NCBI RefSeq assembly: GCF_001653335.1
Contig: NZ_CP015079.1
Span: forward strand, 558,001 to 622,000
Reading direction: 5' to 3'
Origin: Nocardioides dokdonensis FR1436
GTDB lineage: Bacteria; Actinomycetota; Actinomycetes; Propionibacteriales; Nocardioidaceae
DNA: 64,000 nucleotides
The notes under the pieces are model-generated. The model saw nothing but the letters and a program-made list of their open reading frames with translations. It was not told where the DNA came from and did not search any database. This document shows positions 25,779 through 33,995 of this stretch, one piece after another (the stretch's first letter is position 1; every line of letters starts with the position of its first letter). The position numbers and the translations under genes were made by a program.

Positions 25779-26702
25779 ATGGGCAGCACCGACCTGACCG
25801 GACGCACCGCGATCGTGACAGGCGCCGGCGCCGGCCTGGGCCGGGCCGAGGCGCTCGCCCTGGCGGCCCAGGGCGCCAACGTGGTGGTCAACGACATCGG
25901 CGACGCCGCCGACGCGGTGGTCGCGGAGATCCAGGCGATGGGTCCCGGGGCCGTGGCCGTCAAGGGCGACGTGGGCAGCTGGGCCCTGGGCGAGGAGCTC
26001 GTCGCGGCGGCCGTCGACGGGTTCGGCAGCCTCGACGTCGTGGTGAACAACGCCGGCATCACCCGCGACACGATGCTGTTCAACATGTCCGAGCAGCAGT
26101 GGGACGACGTCGTCCGGGTGCACCTCAAGGGGCACGCCGCGGTGTCGCGGGCGGCGGCCGTGCACTGGCGCTCGGCGTCCAAGGCCGCCGGTGGCCCCGT
26201 GTACGGGCGCGTGGTCAACACCGCCTCGGAGGCCTTCCTCTTCGGCGCACCCGGCCAGGCCAACTACGCCGCCGCCAAGGCCGGCATCGTCGCGCTGACG
26301 CTGTCGACCTCCCGCGGGCTGTCGCGCTACGGCGTCACCGCCAACGCCATCTGCCCCCGCGCGCGCACCGAGATGACCTCGAGCGTCTTCGCCGACGACG
26401 CCGACACCGGCCGTCTCGACATCCTGGCGCCGGAGCGGGTCGCCACGCTGGTGGGCTACCTCGGCTCGCCGGCCTCCGAGCGGATCAGCGGCCAGGTGTT
26501 CATCGTCTACGGCGACTTCGTGGCCCTGATGGCCGCCCCGACCGTCGAGAACACCTTCACGGCCGCGGACGGCACCTTCACCACCGCCGAGATGGACCAG
26601 CAGCTGGGCTCCTACTTCGCGGACCGCCCGGAGCACCGCACCTACGCGGCGTACAGCGTCGCGAAGCTGGACACCACCGGGATCGAGACCCTCAACGGCT
26701 GA
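25779..26702 (+). CDS. hsd4A: Hsd4A-like 17beta-hydroxysteroid / 3-hydroxyacyl-CoA dehydrogenase
   Basis: The 307-residue SDR closely resembles mycobacterial Hsd4A (Rv3502c). It has GAGAGLGRAEA, NDIGDAADAV, NNAGITRDTMLFNMSEQQWD, the catalytic NTASEA, NYAAAKAG, the unusual CPRART and a long C-terminal extension after QVFIVYG. Hsd4A oxidises the side-chain hydroxyl during beta-oxidation of sterol acids. The ATG at 25779 has GAGGAG about ten bases upstream. It is divergent from the SDR/ChsH3-like pair, with a degenerate shared operator between. Confidence 0.82.
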   Translation: MGSTDLTGRTAIVTGAGAGLGRAEALALAAQGANVVVNDIGDAADAVVAEIQAMGPGAVAVKGDVGSWALGEELVAAAVDGFGSLDVVVNNAGITRDTMLFNMSEQQWDDVVRVHLKGHAAVSRAAAVHWRSASKAAGGPVYGRVVNTASEAFLFGAPGQANYAAAKAGIVALTLSTSRGLSRYGVTANAICPRARTEMTSSVFADDADTGRLDILAPERVATLVGYLGSPASERISGQVFIVYGDFVALMAAPTVENTFTAADGTFTTAEMDQQLGSYFADRPEHRTYAAYSVAKLDTTGIETLNG

Positions 26703-26718
26703 GTCCGGCCCGACCGGC

Positions 26719-27498
26719 TCAGAAGTGGTCGGCCGACCGCAGCGTGGCCTCGGCGCCGCCGTCGACGTAGACGACCTGGCCGGTGACGTGGGTGTTCTCC
26801 GCGCTCACCAACCAGGCGGCGAGGGCGGCCGGGGCCGCCGGCGGGGCGTAGCCGTGGAGCGGCATCGGCACGGCGGCGTCCATGACCTGCTTCATCTGCG
26901 GGTCGGCGACCAGGGCGGTGGTCATCGGGGTCAGCACCACCCCGGGGGCGACCACGTTGACGGGGATGCCGGCGTCGGCCCAGCCGGGTGCGACGCAGGT
27001 GCGCCGGGCCCACTGGGCCAGGGCCGACTTCGTCGACGGGTAGATCTGCGACGGGTGCCCGGCGGCGACGACCACCTCGTCGGCCCGCTCGAGCGCCTGC
27101 TGCTCGTCGTCGGCCAGCAGGGCCTCGACCAGCGGGGCGTACGACGGCTGGGTCCCTGAGATCGAGCCGACCAGCACGACCCGGCCGTCCGAGGAGGCGG
27201 CCAGCAGCGGCTGCAGGCCGGTCGCGAGCTCGGTGCTGCCGAAGTAGTTGACGCGGACCATCGCGGGCCCGGGGATCGAGGTGCCCGCACAGGTCACCAG
27301 CCCGTCGAGCCGGCCGTCGGCCCTCTCGGCGATCGCCCGGACCGCCGCGGCGCGCCCCTCGGGGCTCGCGAGGTCGGCCACCACGTCGGCGTCGGCGAGG
27401 TCGACCCCGATCACGGTGTCGCCCCGCTCGGTGAGCAGCGCAGCCAGGGTGGCCCCGATGCCGGAGGCGGATCCGGTGACGGCGATGGTGCGGTTCAT
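26719..27498 (-). CDS. short-chain dehydrogenase (3alpha-HSD/carbonyl reductase type)
   Basis: The 259-residue SDR has GSASGIGATLA at the N-terminus. The catalytic Ser is in VGSISG and Tyr-Lys is in IYPSTKSAL, with a ~35-residue insertion between them typical of 3alpha-hydroxysteroid dehydrogenase/carbonyl reductases. It could set the 3-position oxidation state, but this is inference. The ATG at 27496-27498 is preceded by GGAGGCCCC. It is second in a two-gene unit with the SDR upstream. Confidence 0.72.
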   Translation of the reverse strand: MNRTIAVTGSASGIGATLAALLTERGDTVIGVDLADADVVADLASPEGRAAAVRAIAERADGRLDGLVTCAGTSIPGPAMVRVNYFGSTELATGLQPLLAASSDGRVVLVGSISGTQPSYAPLVEALLADDEQQALERADEVVVAAGHPSQIYPSTKSALAQWARRTCVAPGWADAGIPVNVVAPGVVLTPMTTALVADPQMKQVMDAAVPMPLHGYAPPAAPAALAAWLVSAENTHVTGQVVYVDGGAEATLRSADHF

Positions 27499-27529
27499 GG
27501 GGCCTCCAGGGGCTCGGGTGTCAGAGGTG

Positions 27530-28285
27530 TCAGATGTGGGAGCCGCCGTCGACCCGGAGGTCGACGCCGGTGAGGTAGGCCGCGTCGCGCGAGGCCGCGA
27601 AGACGATCGCGCCCGCGAGCTGGTCGGGGGTGGCCGGCCCCCAGGGGGACCGGATCCGGTCGAAGTAGGAGAAGTCGAGACCGGCCAGGGACGCATCGCC
27701 CCCGACCGCACGGGTCAACGGGGTGTCGACCTGGCCCGGCGAGACCGGGACGACCCGGATGCCTCGCCCGGCCAGCTCCGCGGCCAGGCTGAGGGTGAAG
27801 CCGAGCACGGCGCCCTTCGAGGCGGAGTAGGCGCTCATGTAGGGGTTGCCGTGCGCCGCCGACGACGACGCGACGTTGACGATCACGCCGGCGCCCTCGG
27901 GCAGGTGCGGCACCACCTCGCGGCAGAACACGGCGGTGCCGACGAGGTTGATCTCGAACAGCTCACGCAGGTCCGGGACGCTGAGGGTCTCGATGGGGGT
28001 GGTGCGGTGGACCCCGGCGGCGTTGACGAGCACGTCGATGCTCCCCAGCTCCTGGTGGGCCCGGGCGACCGCAGCGACGACGGCCGCCTCGTCACGCACG
28101 TCGACGACCTCCGTGACGACGCGCCCGCTGCCCAGCGCCCCCTGCGCCGTCTCGGCCAGGCCGTCGCCGTCGCGGTCCACGACGTACACCGCGGCCCCCT
28201 CGGTCACGAGACGTTGGACGGTGGCGCGTCCGATGCCGGACCCGCCACCGGTGAGGACGACGTTGGTGCCGCTGAAGCGGTGCAT
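27530..28285 (-). CDS. short-chain dehydrogenase/reductase
   Basis: The 251-residue classical SDR has GGGSGIGRAT, NAAGVHRT, catalytic ASSSAAHG and YSASKGAV, and ends VDGGSHI. The ATG at 28283-28285 is chosen; a GTG nine codons upstream is possible and neither has a strong ribosome site. One-mismatch palindrome site 4 lies 44 bases upstream, so it probably belongs to the steroid regulon with the following SDR. Confidence 0.72.
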   Translation of the reverse strand: MHRFSGTNVVLTGGGSGIGRATVQRLVTEGAAVYVVDRDGDGLAETAQGALGSGRVVTEVVDVRDEAAVVAAVARAHQELGSIDVLVNAAGVHRTTPIETLSVPDLRELFEINLVGTAVFCREVVPHLPEGAGVIVNVASSSAAHGNPYMSAYSASKGAVLGFTLSLAAELAGRGIRVVPVSPGQVDTPLTRAVGGDASLAGLDFSYFDRIRSPWGPATPDQLAGAIVFAASRDAAYLTGVDLRVDGGSHI

Positions 28286-28328
28286 GCCGGGGAGCGTAGG
28301 GATCCGGGTCACACCCGGGGACCGAGGA

Positions 28329-28343
28329 TTCCGATCAGCGGGA
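28329..28343. promoter_or_regulatory. shared 15-bp palindrome, site 4 (SDR pair)
   Basis: TTCCGATCAGCGGGA (reverse complement TCCCGCTGATCGGAA) has one mismatch. It overlaps the last codons of the tetR gene and lies just upstream of the SDR at 28285. Confidence 0.5.
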
Positions 28344-28967
28344 GGAGCGTTCCTCGGCGCGGGGGTACTCGCTGTCGACCAGGAGCCGGCAGGCCACCCG
28401 GACGTCGTCCTCGGCCTCCTCCATGGGGATGCGGCCGTTGAGGACGGACGTCAGCACGCCGTACCAGCAGTGCACCACCAGCCGGACCCGCCGGTCGTCC
28501 TCGGTCGAGGGCTCCGCGATCCCCGCGGTGTCGAGCACCAGCTGCTGGAACGCGACGTCGTTGGGGCTCTGCTCCCCCGCGGCGGAGGCCAGGGCCTGGG
28601 TCTTGTTGTTGGCCTGCATCATCGCCAGGGAGAGCAGGGGGCTACGCACCATCTGGCGGGTCATGGAGATCAGCAGGTCGGCGATCGCGCCCGCCGGATC
28701 CTGCGCGCTGCCCGAGGACGGGGCGGAGTAGCCGCGCGACACCTGCCACCGCATCACGGCGGTGAAGAGGTGCGCCTTGGAGGGGAAGTAGCGGTACAGG
28801 GTGGCGATCGCGACCCCGGCCGCCTTGGCGACCTCGTGCATCTGGACCCGCTCGTAGCCGCTCTCGGCGGCCAGCCGGGCCGCCGCCACCAGGATCCGCT
28901 GGTAGCGCTCGTGCTGCTCCGCCGAGCTCGGCTCGGCCGGTGCTCGGTCCTCCGCGATTCGTGGCAC
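28335..28967 (-). CDS. TetR-family regulator resembling KstR
   Basis: The 210-residue repressor has an N-terminal helix-turn-helix: GYERVQMHEVAKAAGVAIATLYRYFPSK, residues ~39-65. This stretch closely follows mycobacterial KstR (GYEAVQM...TLYRYFPSK). The C-terminal ligand domain is helical. KstR senses steroid acyl-CoAs and represses the cholesterol regulon. The GTG at 28965-28967 is preferred because GGAGAGG lies 6 bases upstream; a longer start would add 21 residues. It is divergent from kshA, with a one-mismatch palindrome between them. Confidence 0.78.
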   Translation of the reverse strand: MPRIAEDRAPAEPSSAEQHERYQRILVAAARLAAESGYERVQMHEVAKAAGVAIATLYRYFPSKAHLFTAVMRWQVSRGYSAPSSGSAQDPAGAIADLLISMTRQMVRSPLLSLAMMQANNKTQALASAAGEQSPNDVAFQQLVLDTAGIAEPSTEDDRRVRLVVHCWYGVLTSVLNGRIPMEEAEDDVRVACRLLVDSEYPRAEERSSR

Positions 28968-29032
28968 GTCGTCCTCTCCGACCTGGTGGCACGACGATGC
29001 TGGGCGCATGCTGTGGATGTGCGGCCCCATCG

Positions 29033-29047
29033 TACCGATGAGTGGGA
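29033..29047. promoter_or_regulatory. shared 15-bp palindrome, site 5 (tetR / kshA divergent)
   Basis: TACCGATGAGTGGGA differs from the TCCC...GGGA frame at one position. It is overlapped by a second small palindrome, CATCGTACCGATG (29028-29040), which could be the TetR protein's own site. Confidence 0.5.
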
Positions 29048-29181
29048 CCGATCACACGTCGCCGGCAGGGGCCGCCGCAGACTCGCACGAGAGAGCACCA
29101 GCGTCGCTGGGCAGGACGAGGTGGGGCCGGACCGGTCGGCACCACCTCCGTCCGCCCGGCACAGGGAATAGGGAGAGACAC

Positions 29182-30342
29182 ATGGCTGAAGTCCAGGACG
29201 AGGTCCGCCAGATCGAGTCGGGGGCCGCCCCCACCCGGTACGCCCGTGGGTGGCACTGCCTGGGGCTGTCCCGGGACTTCGCCGACGGCGAGCCGCACGA
29301 GATCAAGGCCTTCGGCCAGAAGCTCGTGGTGTTCGCGGGCGAGGACGGCCAGCTCAACGTGCTCGACGCCTACTGCCGCCACATGGGTGGCGACCTGTCC
29401 AAGGGCACGGTCAAGGGCAACGAGATCGCGTGCCCCTTCCACGACTGGCGCTGGGGCGGCGACGGCCGCTGCAAGCAGATCCCCTACGCCCGTCGCGTCC
29501 CGCTGCGCGCGCGCACCGCCACCTGGCCCACGATGGTCCAGGACGGCATGCTCTTCGTCTGGAACGACCCCGAGGGCAACAAGCCCCCCGAGGACGTCAC
29601 CATCCCCACCATCGCCGGCTACTCGGACCCCGAGTGGACCGACTGGGTCTGGTACACCACGACCATCCAGGGCGCGAACTGCCGCGAGATCGTCGACAAC
29701 GTCGTGGACATGGCGCACTTCTTCTACGTGCACTACTCGTTCCCGACCTATTTCAAGAACGTCTTCGAGGGCCACGTCGCCACCCAGTTCATGGAGGGCG
29801 TCGGTCGCGAGGACATCGCCCGTCCCACCGCGAGCACCGAGGGCCCCAAGAGCCTGGGCACCCACTCGGTCGCCAGCTACTACGGGCCGTCGTTCATGAT
29901 CGACGACCTGACCTACCGCTACGAGGGCGGCCACGACGTCCCGAGCGTGCTCATCAACTGCCACTACCCCGTCGACGAGAACACCTTCGTCCTCCAGTAC
30001 GGCGTGATCGTCAAGAAGCAGCCCGGGCTCGACGACGAGCAGGCCACCGCGATGGCGCAGACCATGGGTGACTTCATCCGCATCGGCTTCGAGCAGGACG
30101 TCGAGATCTGGCGCACCAAGGCGCGCATCGACAACCCGCTGCTGTGCGAGGAGGACGGGCCCGTCTACCAGCTGCGTCGCTGGTACGAGCAGTTCTACGT
30201 CGACGTCGCCGACATCGAGCACGAGATGACGGAGCGCTTCGAGTTCGAGATCGACACCACGAAGCCGAACGAGGCGTGGCGCCGGGAGGTCGAGGCCAAC
30301 ATCGCCCGTCGCGCGGCGGCCTCGCAGGAGCAGACCGTCTGA
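29182..30342 (+). CDS. kshA: 3-ketosteroid 9alpha-hydroxylase, oxygenase component
   Basis: KshA is the Rieske terminal oxygenase that 9alpha-hydroxylates androstenedione-type steroids, which with KstD opens ring B. The 386-residue protein has the Rieske ligands Cys65-His67 and Cys84-His87 (CRHMGG ... CPFHDW). The mononuclear iron site is His179 and His184 in VDMAHFFYVH, with Asp306 in EQDVEIW. The ATG at 29182 follows GGGAGAG. The reductase KshB is not in the window. It heads a three-gene operon with overlapping stops and starts. Confidence 0.95.
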   Translation: MAEVQDEVRQIESGAAPTRYARGWHCLGLSRDFADGEPHEIKAFGQKLVVFAGEDGQLNVLDAYCRHMGGDLSKGTVKGNEIACPFHDWRWGGDGRCKQIPYARRVPLRARTATWPTMVQDGMLFVWNDPEGNKPPEDVTIPTIAGYSDPEWTDWVWYTTTIQGANCREIVDNVVDMAHFFYVHYSFPTYFKNVFEGHVATQFMEGVGREDIARPTASTEGPKSLGTHSVASYYGPSFMIDDLTYRYEGGHDVPSVLINCHYPVDENTFVLQYGVIVKKQPGLDDEQATAMAQTMGDFIRIGFEQDVEIWRTKARIDNPLLCEEDGPVYQLRRWYEQFYVDVADIEHEMTERFEFEIDTTKPNEAWRREVEANIARRAAASQEQTV

Positions 30343-30659
30343 TGGCGGTGCGTCCCGACGTCCGGCTCGAGACCGCGCCCATGCAGGCCGTGTCCTGCGG
30401 CACCTGCGGCGCCCGCGTCCAGGCCCGCAAGAGCAGCTGGGAGCAGACCAGCATCCAGTGGACCGACGAGGCGGTCGCGTCCTGCGTGGAGCGTCGTGCC
30501 TCCTCCCCCCGGCCCGGTCCGAACGGGGGGACCTTCACCGGCTGCGTCGCGCTGCGCGACTCGCTGCGCGAGGCCGCCGTCCGCGGCGACCTCGAGGTCG
30601 TCTCGGGTGAGCCGCTGCCGACCAACCCCGACGCCCTGCACGAGGAGAGCCGCTCATGA
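30342..30659 (+). CDS. small CxxC protein of the kshA operon, unknown function
   Basis: This 105-residue protein has no signal or membrane segment. Its ATG overlaps the kshA stop (TGATG) and its stop overlaps the next start (ATGA), so it is translationally coupled on both sides. SCGTCGARVQ gives a CxxC pair; two more cysteines (ASCVERR, TGCVALR) could complete a four-cysteine metal or Fe-S site. WEQTSIQW is a distinctive motif. The small gene beside kshA in M. tuberculosis (Rv3527) is a possible counterpart, which I cannot confirm. A role in KshA assembly or electron transfer is inference. Confidence 0.7.
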   Translation: MAVRPDVRLETAPMQAVSCGTCGARVQARKSSWEQTSIQWTDEAVASCVERRASSPRPGPNGGTFTGCVALRDSLREAAVRGDLEVVSGEPLPTNPDALHEESRS

Positions 30660-31453
30660 TCGACGTCTCGACCTACGGCCCGTGGGCCGTCATCGCCGGT
30701 GGCTCCGAGGGAGTCGGTGCCTCGTTCGCCGACCAGCTCGCTGCGGCCGGCCTCAACCTCCTGCTGATCGCCCGCAAGCCCGGGCCCCTGGAGGAGACCG
30801 CCGAGGCCGCCCGCGCCCACGGCGTCGAGGTGCGCACCCTGGCCCTCGACCTGACCCTGCCCGACTCGGTCAAGCGCATCCAGGAGGCCACGGCCGACGT
30901 CGAGGTGGGCCTGCTGGTCTACAACGCCGGCGCCAACGCCTACGGCTCCGAGTTCGTCGAGGGTGACCTGGAGCGCTTCCAGCAGGTCATCGACCTCAAC
31001 ATCACCGCCCAGCTCGCGCTGGTGCAGCACTTCGGCGCGGCGATGAAGCAGCGCCGTCGCGGTGGGCTGCTGCTCATCGGCTCGATGGCCGGCTTCATGG
31101 GCGCGGCCCAGATCAGCATCTACGCCGCGGTCAAGGCCTTCTGCCGCACCTTCGCGGAGGGCCTGTGGCTGGAGATGTCCGACCACGACGTCGACGTCCT
31201 CGAGTTCGTGCTCGGGGTGACCCGGACGCCGGCCATGGTCCGCGGCGGGCTCAACATGGACATCCCCGGCTTGCACGTCTCCGAGCCGGAGGACGTCGCC
31301 CGCCAGGCGCTGGCCCAGCTCAAGAACGGGCCGGTCCAGATCGCGGAGGGCAACCAGCGGCTCATCGAGAAGCGCAGCGGTCACGACCGCGCCACGCTGC
31401 TGCGCGAGGCACGGGAGCGCTCGAAGAAGATGCTGCCCCCCAGCACGAGCTGA
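30656..31453 (+). CDS. short-chain dehydrogenase/reductase of the kshA operon
   Basis: The 265-residue SDR has AGGSEGVGASFA as cofactor loop, YNAGAN, catalytic IGSMAG and Tyr-Lys in SIYAAVKAF. The segment after the active site differs from typical FabG proteins and there is a charged tail (LREARERSKKML). It is coupled by ATGA to the small CxxC gene and followed by a strong terminator, so it ends the kshA operon. A hydroxysteroid substrate is probable but unidentified. Confidence 0.78.
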   Translation: MIDVSTYGPWAVIAGGSEGVGASFADQLAAAGLNLLLIARKPGPLEETAEAARAHGVEVRTLALDLTLPDSVKRIQEATADVEVGLLVYNAGANAYGSEFVEGDLERFQQVIDLNITAQLALVQHFGAAMKQRRRGGLLLIGSMAGFMGAAQISIYAAVKAFCRTFAEGLWLEMSDHDVDVLEFVLGVTRTPAMVRGGLNMDIPGLHVSEPEDVARQALAQLKNGPVQIAEGNQRLIEKRSGHDRATLLREARERSKKMLPPSTS

Positions 31454-31474
31454 CGGTCCCCAGGACCGACGAGG

Positions 31475-31506
31475 AGAGCCGGAGCCCCCGCGGGGGCTCC
31501 GGCTCT
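31475..31506. terminator. 32-bp perfect palindrome, bidirectional terminator
   Basis: AGAGCCGGAGCCCCCG and its exact reverse complement meet with no spacer, 21 bases after the SDR stop, followed by TCCTGTT. It sits between two convergent units (kshA operon and the flavoprotein gene), so it can stop transcription both ways. Confidence 0.75.
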
Positions 31507-31554
31507 TCCTGTTCGAGGGTCGTGCCGTGGCGGGGGCTCGTGCCGTGGGGCGGG

Positions 31555-33012
31555 TCAGCCGCGGGCGGCGCGCCGACCCGCACGGCGACCGAAGAAGGTG
31601 CCGTCGCCCAGGGAGGTGCCGGAGATGTAGCCGTCGCCGTGGACCCCCGAGGCGGCCCGACCCGCGGCGTACAGGCCCGGGAGGAGCCCGCCGCCGACCG
31701 TGCGCACCTCGCCGTCCACCGTGGTGGCCAGCCCGCCCAGGGTGAAGCCCTGGAAGCCGGTGCCCGCCGGGGCCGCGCTGCCCTGGGCGAAGAACCCGAT
31801 CCGCGGGTCGACCGCGGCCCAGGGGCCCTCGAGCACCCGCAGCCAGCGCGGGTCCTTGTGGAAGAGCGGGTCCGCTCCCCCGGCCGCGTGCCGGTTGTAC
31901 TCCGCGACACCGGCCTCGAGGCTGCCCGGCACCATGGCGAGCTCGGCCTCCAGCTCGGCCAGCGTCTCGGCGGCGTACGTCGGGCGCACGCCCATGGCGT
32001 CCTGCTCGGGGACCGACTCCAGGCCGGCCTCGTCCATCAGCACCCAGCAGGGACCGGGCTGGTGCAGCGCCGCGTGACTGTAGAGCCCGGGGTAGACGTC
32101 CTCGTTGATGAAGCGTCGTCCGTGGGCGTTGACCAGCATGCCGCGGCACGCCATCGCCGGGACGGCGGTGTAGGCGGCCTCGACGGAGCCCATCCGGCGG
32201 GTGGCCGCGCCGAGGACGCTGGCCATCTCGATGCCGGAGCCGTCGTCGAGCCCGTCGCTGACCTTGCCGTGGCCCAGGAGCACCGGCGCGTGGTCGGTGA
32301 GCATCTGCTCGTTGTCGACGAACCCTCCGGTGGCCAGCACCACCCCGCGCCGGGCGCGGTAGTGGACGGTCTCGCCGAAGCGCGTGGCCCGCAGGCCCAC
32401 GACCCGGCCGGACGCGTCGACGACCAGGGACCGGGCACGGGTGTCGACGTGGGTCTCGACACCGGCGGCCTCGGCGGTCGCGAGCAGCGCCGTCATCACC
32501 GTCTGCCCCGCCCAACCGCTGGTCGCGGGCCGGTGCCCGCGAGGCACGGGACGGGCCGCCTCGTTGTAGGGCCAGGCGTTCTCGCCGAGCCACATCAGGC
32601 CGTCCTGGGTGAACGGCATCCAGGTCGGGGCGTCGTACAGGGAGCCCTCGAAGGTGATCCCGCACGAGCGGAACCACTCGAAGTGCTCCAGGCTGCCGTC
32701 GCAGTAGAGCCGCAACTTCTCCTCGTCGGCGTGCGGCCCGAGGGCAGCGACGAGGAAGGCGAACATGTTGTCGGCGTCGTCCTCGAAGCCGCACGCCTGC
32801 TGCACCGCGGTGCCGCCGCCCAGGTAGAGCTCACCGCCGGACTGCGCGGAGGAGCCCCCGGGGCCCGAGGCGCGCTCGAGGGCGAGCACGGAGGCGCCGG
32901 CCCGCGCGGCCTCCATCGCCGCCGCCGCGCCGGCACAGCCGACCCCGACGACGAGCACGTCGACCTCGTGGTCGAACTCCGCCACGTCGGCCAGGTCCAC
33001 GGCGCGGGTCAT
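31555..33012 (-). CDS. FAD-binding dehydrogenase related to ketosteroid dehydrogenases
   Basis: The 485-residue flavoprotein is of the succinate dehydrogenase/KstD superfamily. It has the FAD motif VVGVGCAGAAAAMEAA (21-36), then GGSSAQSGGELYLGGG and the C-terminal FAD loop GDGYISGTSLGDGTFFG. It lacks the YAGPG active-site motif of true KstD, so it probably does not carry out 1,2-dehydrogenation in the same way; a 4-ene reductase or other ring redox role is possible. The ATG begins one base after the hsaC stop, so it is third in the hsaA-hsaC operon. Function unproven. Confidence 0.72.
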   Translation of the reverse strand: MTRAVDLADVAEFDHEVDVLVVGVGCAGAAAAMEAARAGASVLALERASGPGGSSAQSGGELYLGGGTAVQQACGFEDDADNMFAFLVAALGPHADEEKLRLYCDGSLEHFEWFRSCGITFEGSLYDAPTWMPFTQDGLMWLGENAWPYNEAARPVPRGHRPATSGWAGQTVMTALLATAEAAGVETHVDTRARSLVVDASGRVVGLRATRFGETVHYRARRGVVLATGGFVDNEQMLTDHAPVLLGHGKVSDGLDDGSGIEMASVLGAATRRMGSVEAAYTAVPAMACRGMLVNAHGRRFINEDVYPGLYSHAALHQPGPCWVLMDEAGLESVPEQDAMGVRPTYAAETLAELEAELAMVPGSLEAGVAEYNRHAAGGADPLFHKDPRWLRVLEGPWAAVDPRIGFFAQGSAAPAGTGFQGFTLGGLATTVDGEVRTVGGGLLPGLYAAGRAASGVHGDGYISGTSLGDGTFFGRRAGRRAARG

Positions 33013-33013
33013 C

Positions 33014-33934
33014 TCAGCTCGTGGGGCTGAAGGCGGCGAGCGGTTCGGAACCCGACCAGTCGTGGCCCCAGTAGCTGTCGGCGGTGATCTCCTCGGCGGT
33101 GTACCAGCTCTCGTCGACCAGCGATCCCTCGCAGCCGTACTCGAGGTCCCAGCCGCCGGGGGCGCGCACGTAGAACGACACCATCTTGTCGTTGGTGTGC
33201 CGGCCCAGGGTCGAGGAGAGCGAGAAGCCGTGCTTGTTGACCTCGTCCAGCGCCCGGCCGACGGCGTCGAGCTCGTCGACCTCCATCATCAGGTGCACCA
33301 GGCCTGGTGCCTCACCGTGCGGCGCCGGGCAGACGGCCAGGCTGTGGTGCCGCTCGTTGACACCTATGAACCGGACCCGGCGCGCGGGGCCGGGGGCGGC
33401 AGGACCGCCGAGCCGGATCGCCCCGCGGGGCAGGAAGCCGAGGACCTCGGTGTAGAAGGCCACGGTCTCCTCGGGGCGCGTCGTCGGGAGGACGACGTGG
33501 CCCATGCCCTGCGAGCCCGTGACGAACTTCTGGCCGTAGCCGGTCAGCACCGGGCTGTGGTCCAGGATCGGGCCGAAGAAGACCTCGGTCGGGGTGCCCG
33601 CGGGGTCGTCGAAGCGGATGGCCGCCTCGACCCGCCGGTGGTCGCACTCCTCCTGGGACAGCACCTTGACCCCGAAGCCTGCGGCCTCGACGGCCCGACC
33701 GACGTGGGCGAGCGCGAACTGGTCGCGCACCTCCCACCCGACGGCGAGCACGTGGTCGGTGTCCCCCGGCGAGACGACCAGGCGCGCGGCCCGCTCGTCC
33801 ATGCGCAGGTGCAGCGCCCCCGCCTCGGGACCGGAGGTCTCCTGCAGGCCGAGGCACTCCACGGTCAGCTCGCGCCAGCGGGGGATGTCCTGGCTCTGGA
33901 CCAGGAGGTAGCCGAGGCCTCGGATCTGGGTCAT
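33014..33934 (-). CDS. hsaC: 3,4-DHSA extradiol dioxygenase
   Basis: HsaC is the Fe(II) meta-cleavage dioxygenase that opens the aromatised steroid ring A (3,4-DHSA to 4,9-DSHA). The 306-residue protein has the two-domain vicinal-oxygen-chelate layout. Iron ligands are His146 (GMGHVVL), His214 (GLVHLMMEV) and Glu265 (WDLEYG), in close register with mycobacterial HsaC. The ATG at 33932-33934 begins the conserved IRGLGYL. It lies between hsaA and the flavoprotein gene. Confidence 0.95.
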   Translation of the reverse strand: MTQIRGLGYLLVQSQDIPRWRELTVECLGLQETSGPEAGALHLRMDERAARLVVSPGDTDHVLAVGWEVRDQFALAHVGRAVEAAGFGVKVLSQEECDHRRVEAAIRFDDPAGTPTEVFFGPILDHSPVLTGYGQKFVTGSQGMGHVVLPTTRPEETVAFYTEVLGFLPRGAIRLGGPAAPGPARRVRFIGVNERHHSLAVCPAPHGEAPGLVHLMMEVDELDAVGRALDEVNKHGFSLSSTLGRHTNDKMVSFYVRAPGGWDLEYGCEGSLVDESWYTAEEITADSYWGHDWSGSEPLAAFSPTS

Positions 33935-33995
33935 GGTCGTTGCTCGTCCTTCGTGTCGGGGGTGGAGCGGGTCGTGCCGGGACAGACCGGAGGGG

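Noticed and set aside
31475..31506. 32-bp perfect palindrome as a regulator site
   Set aside because: It stands between two convergent transcription units right after a stop codon and makes a strong hairpin, so terminator is the simpler reading.
31555..33012. Second kstD
   Set aside because: The catalytic YAGPG region of ketosteroid 1-dehydrogenase is absent, so only a family-level call is made.
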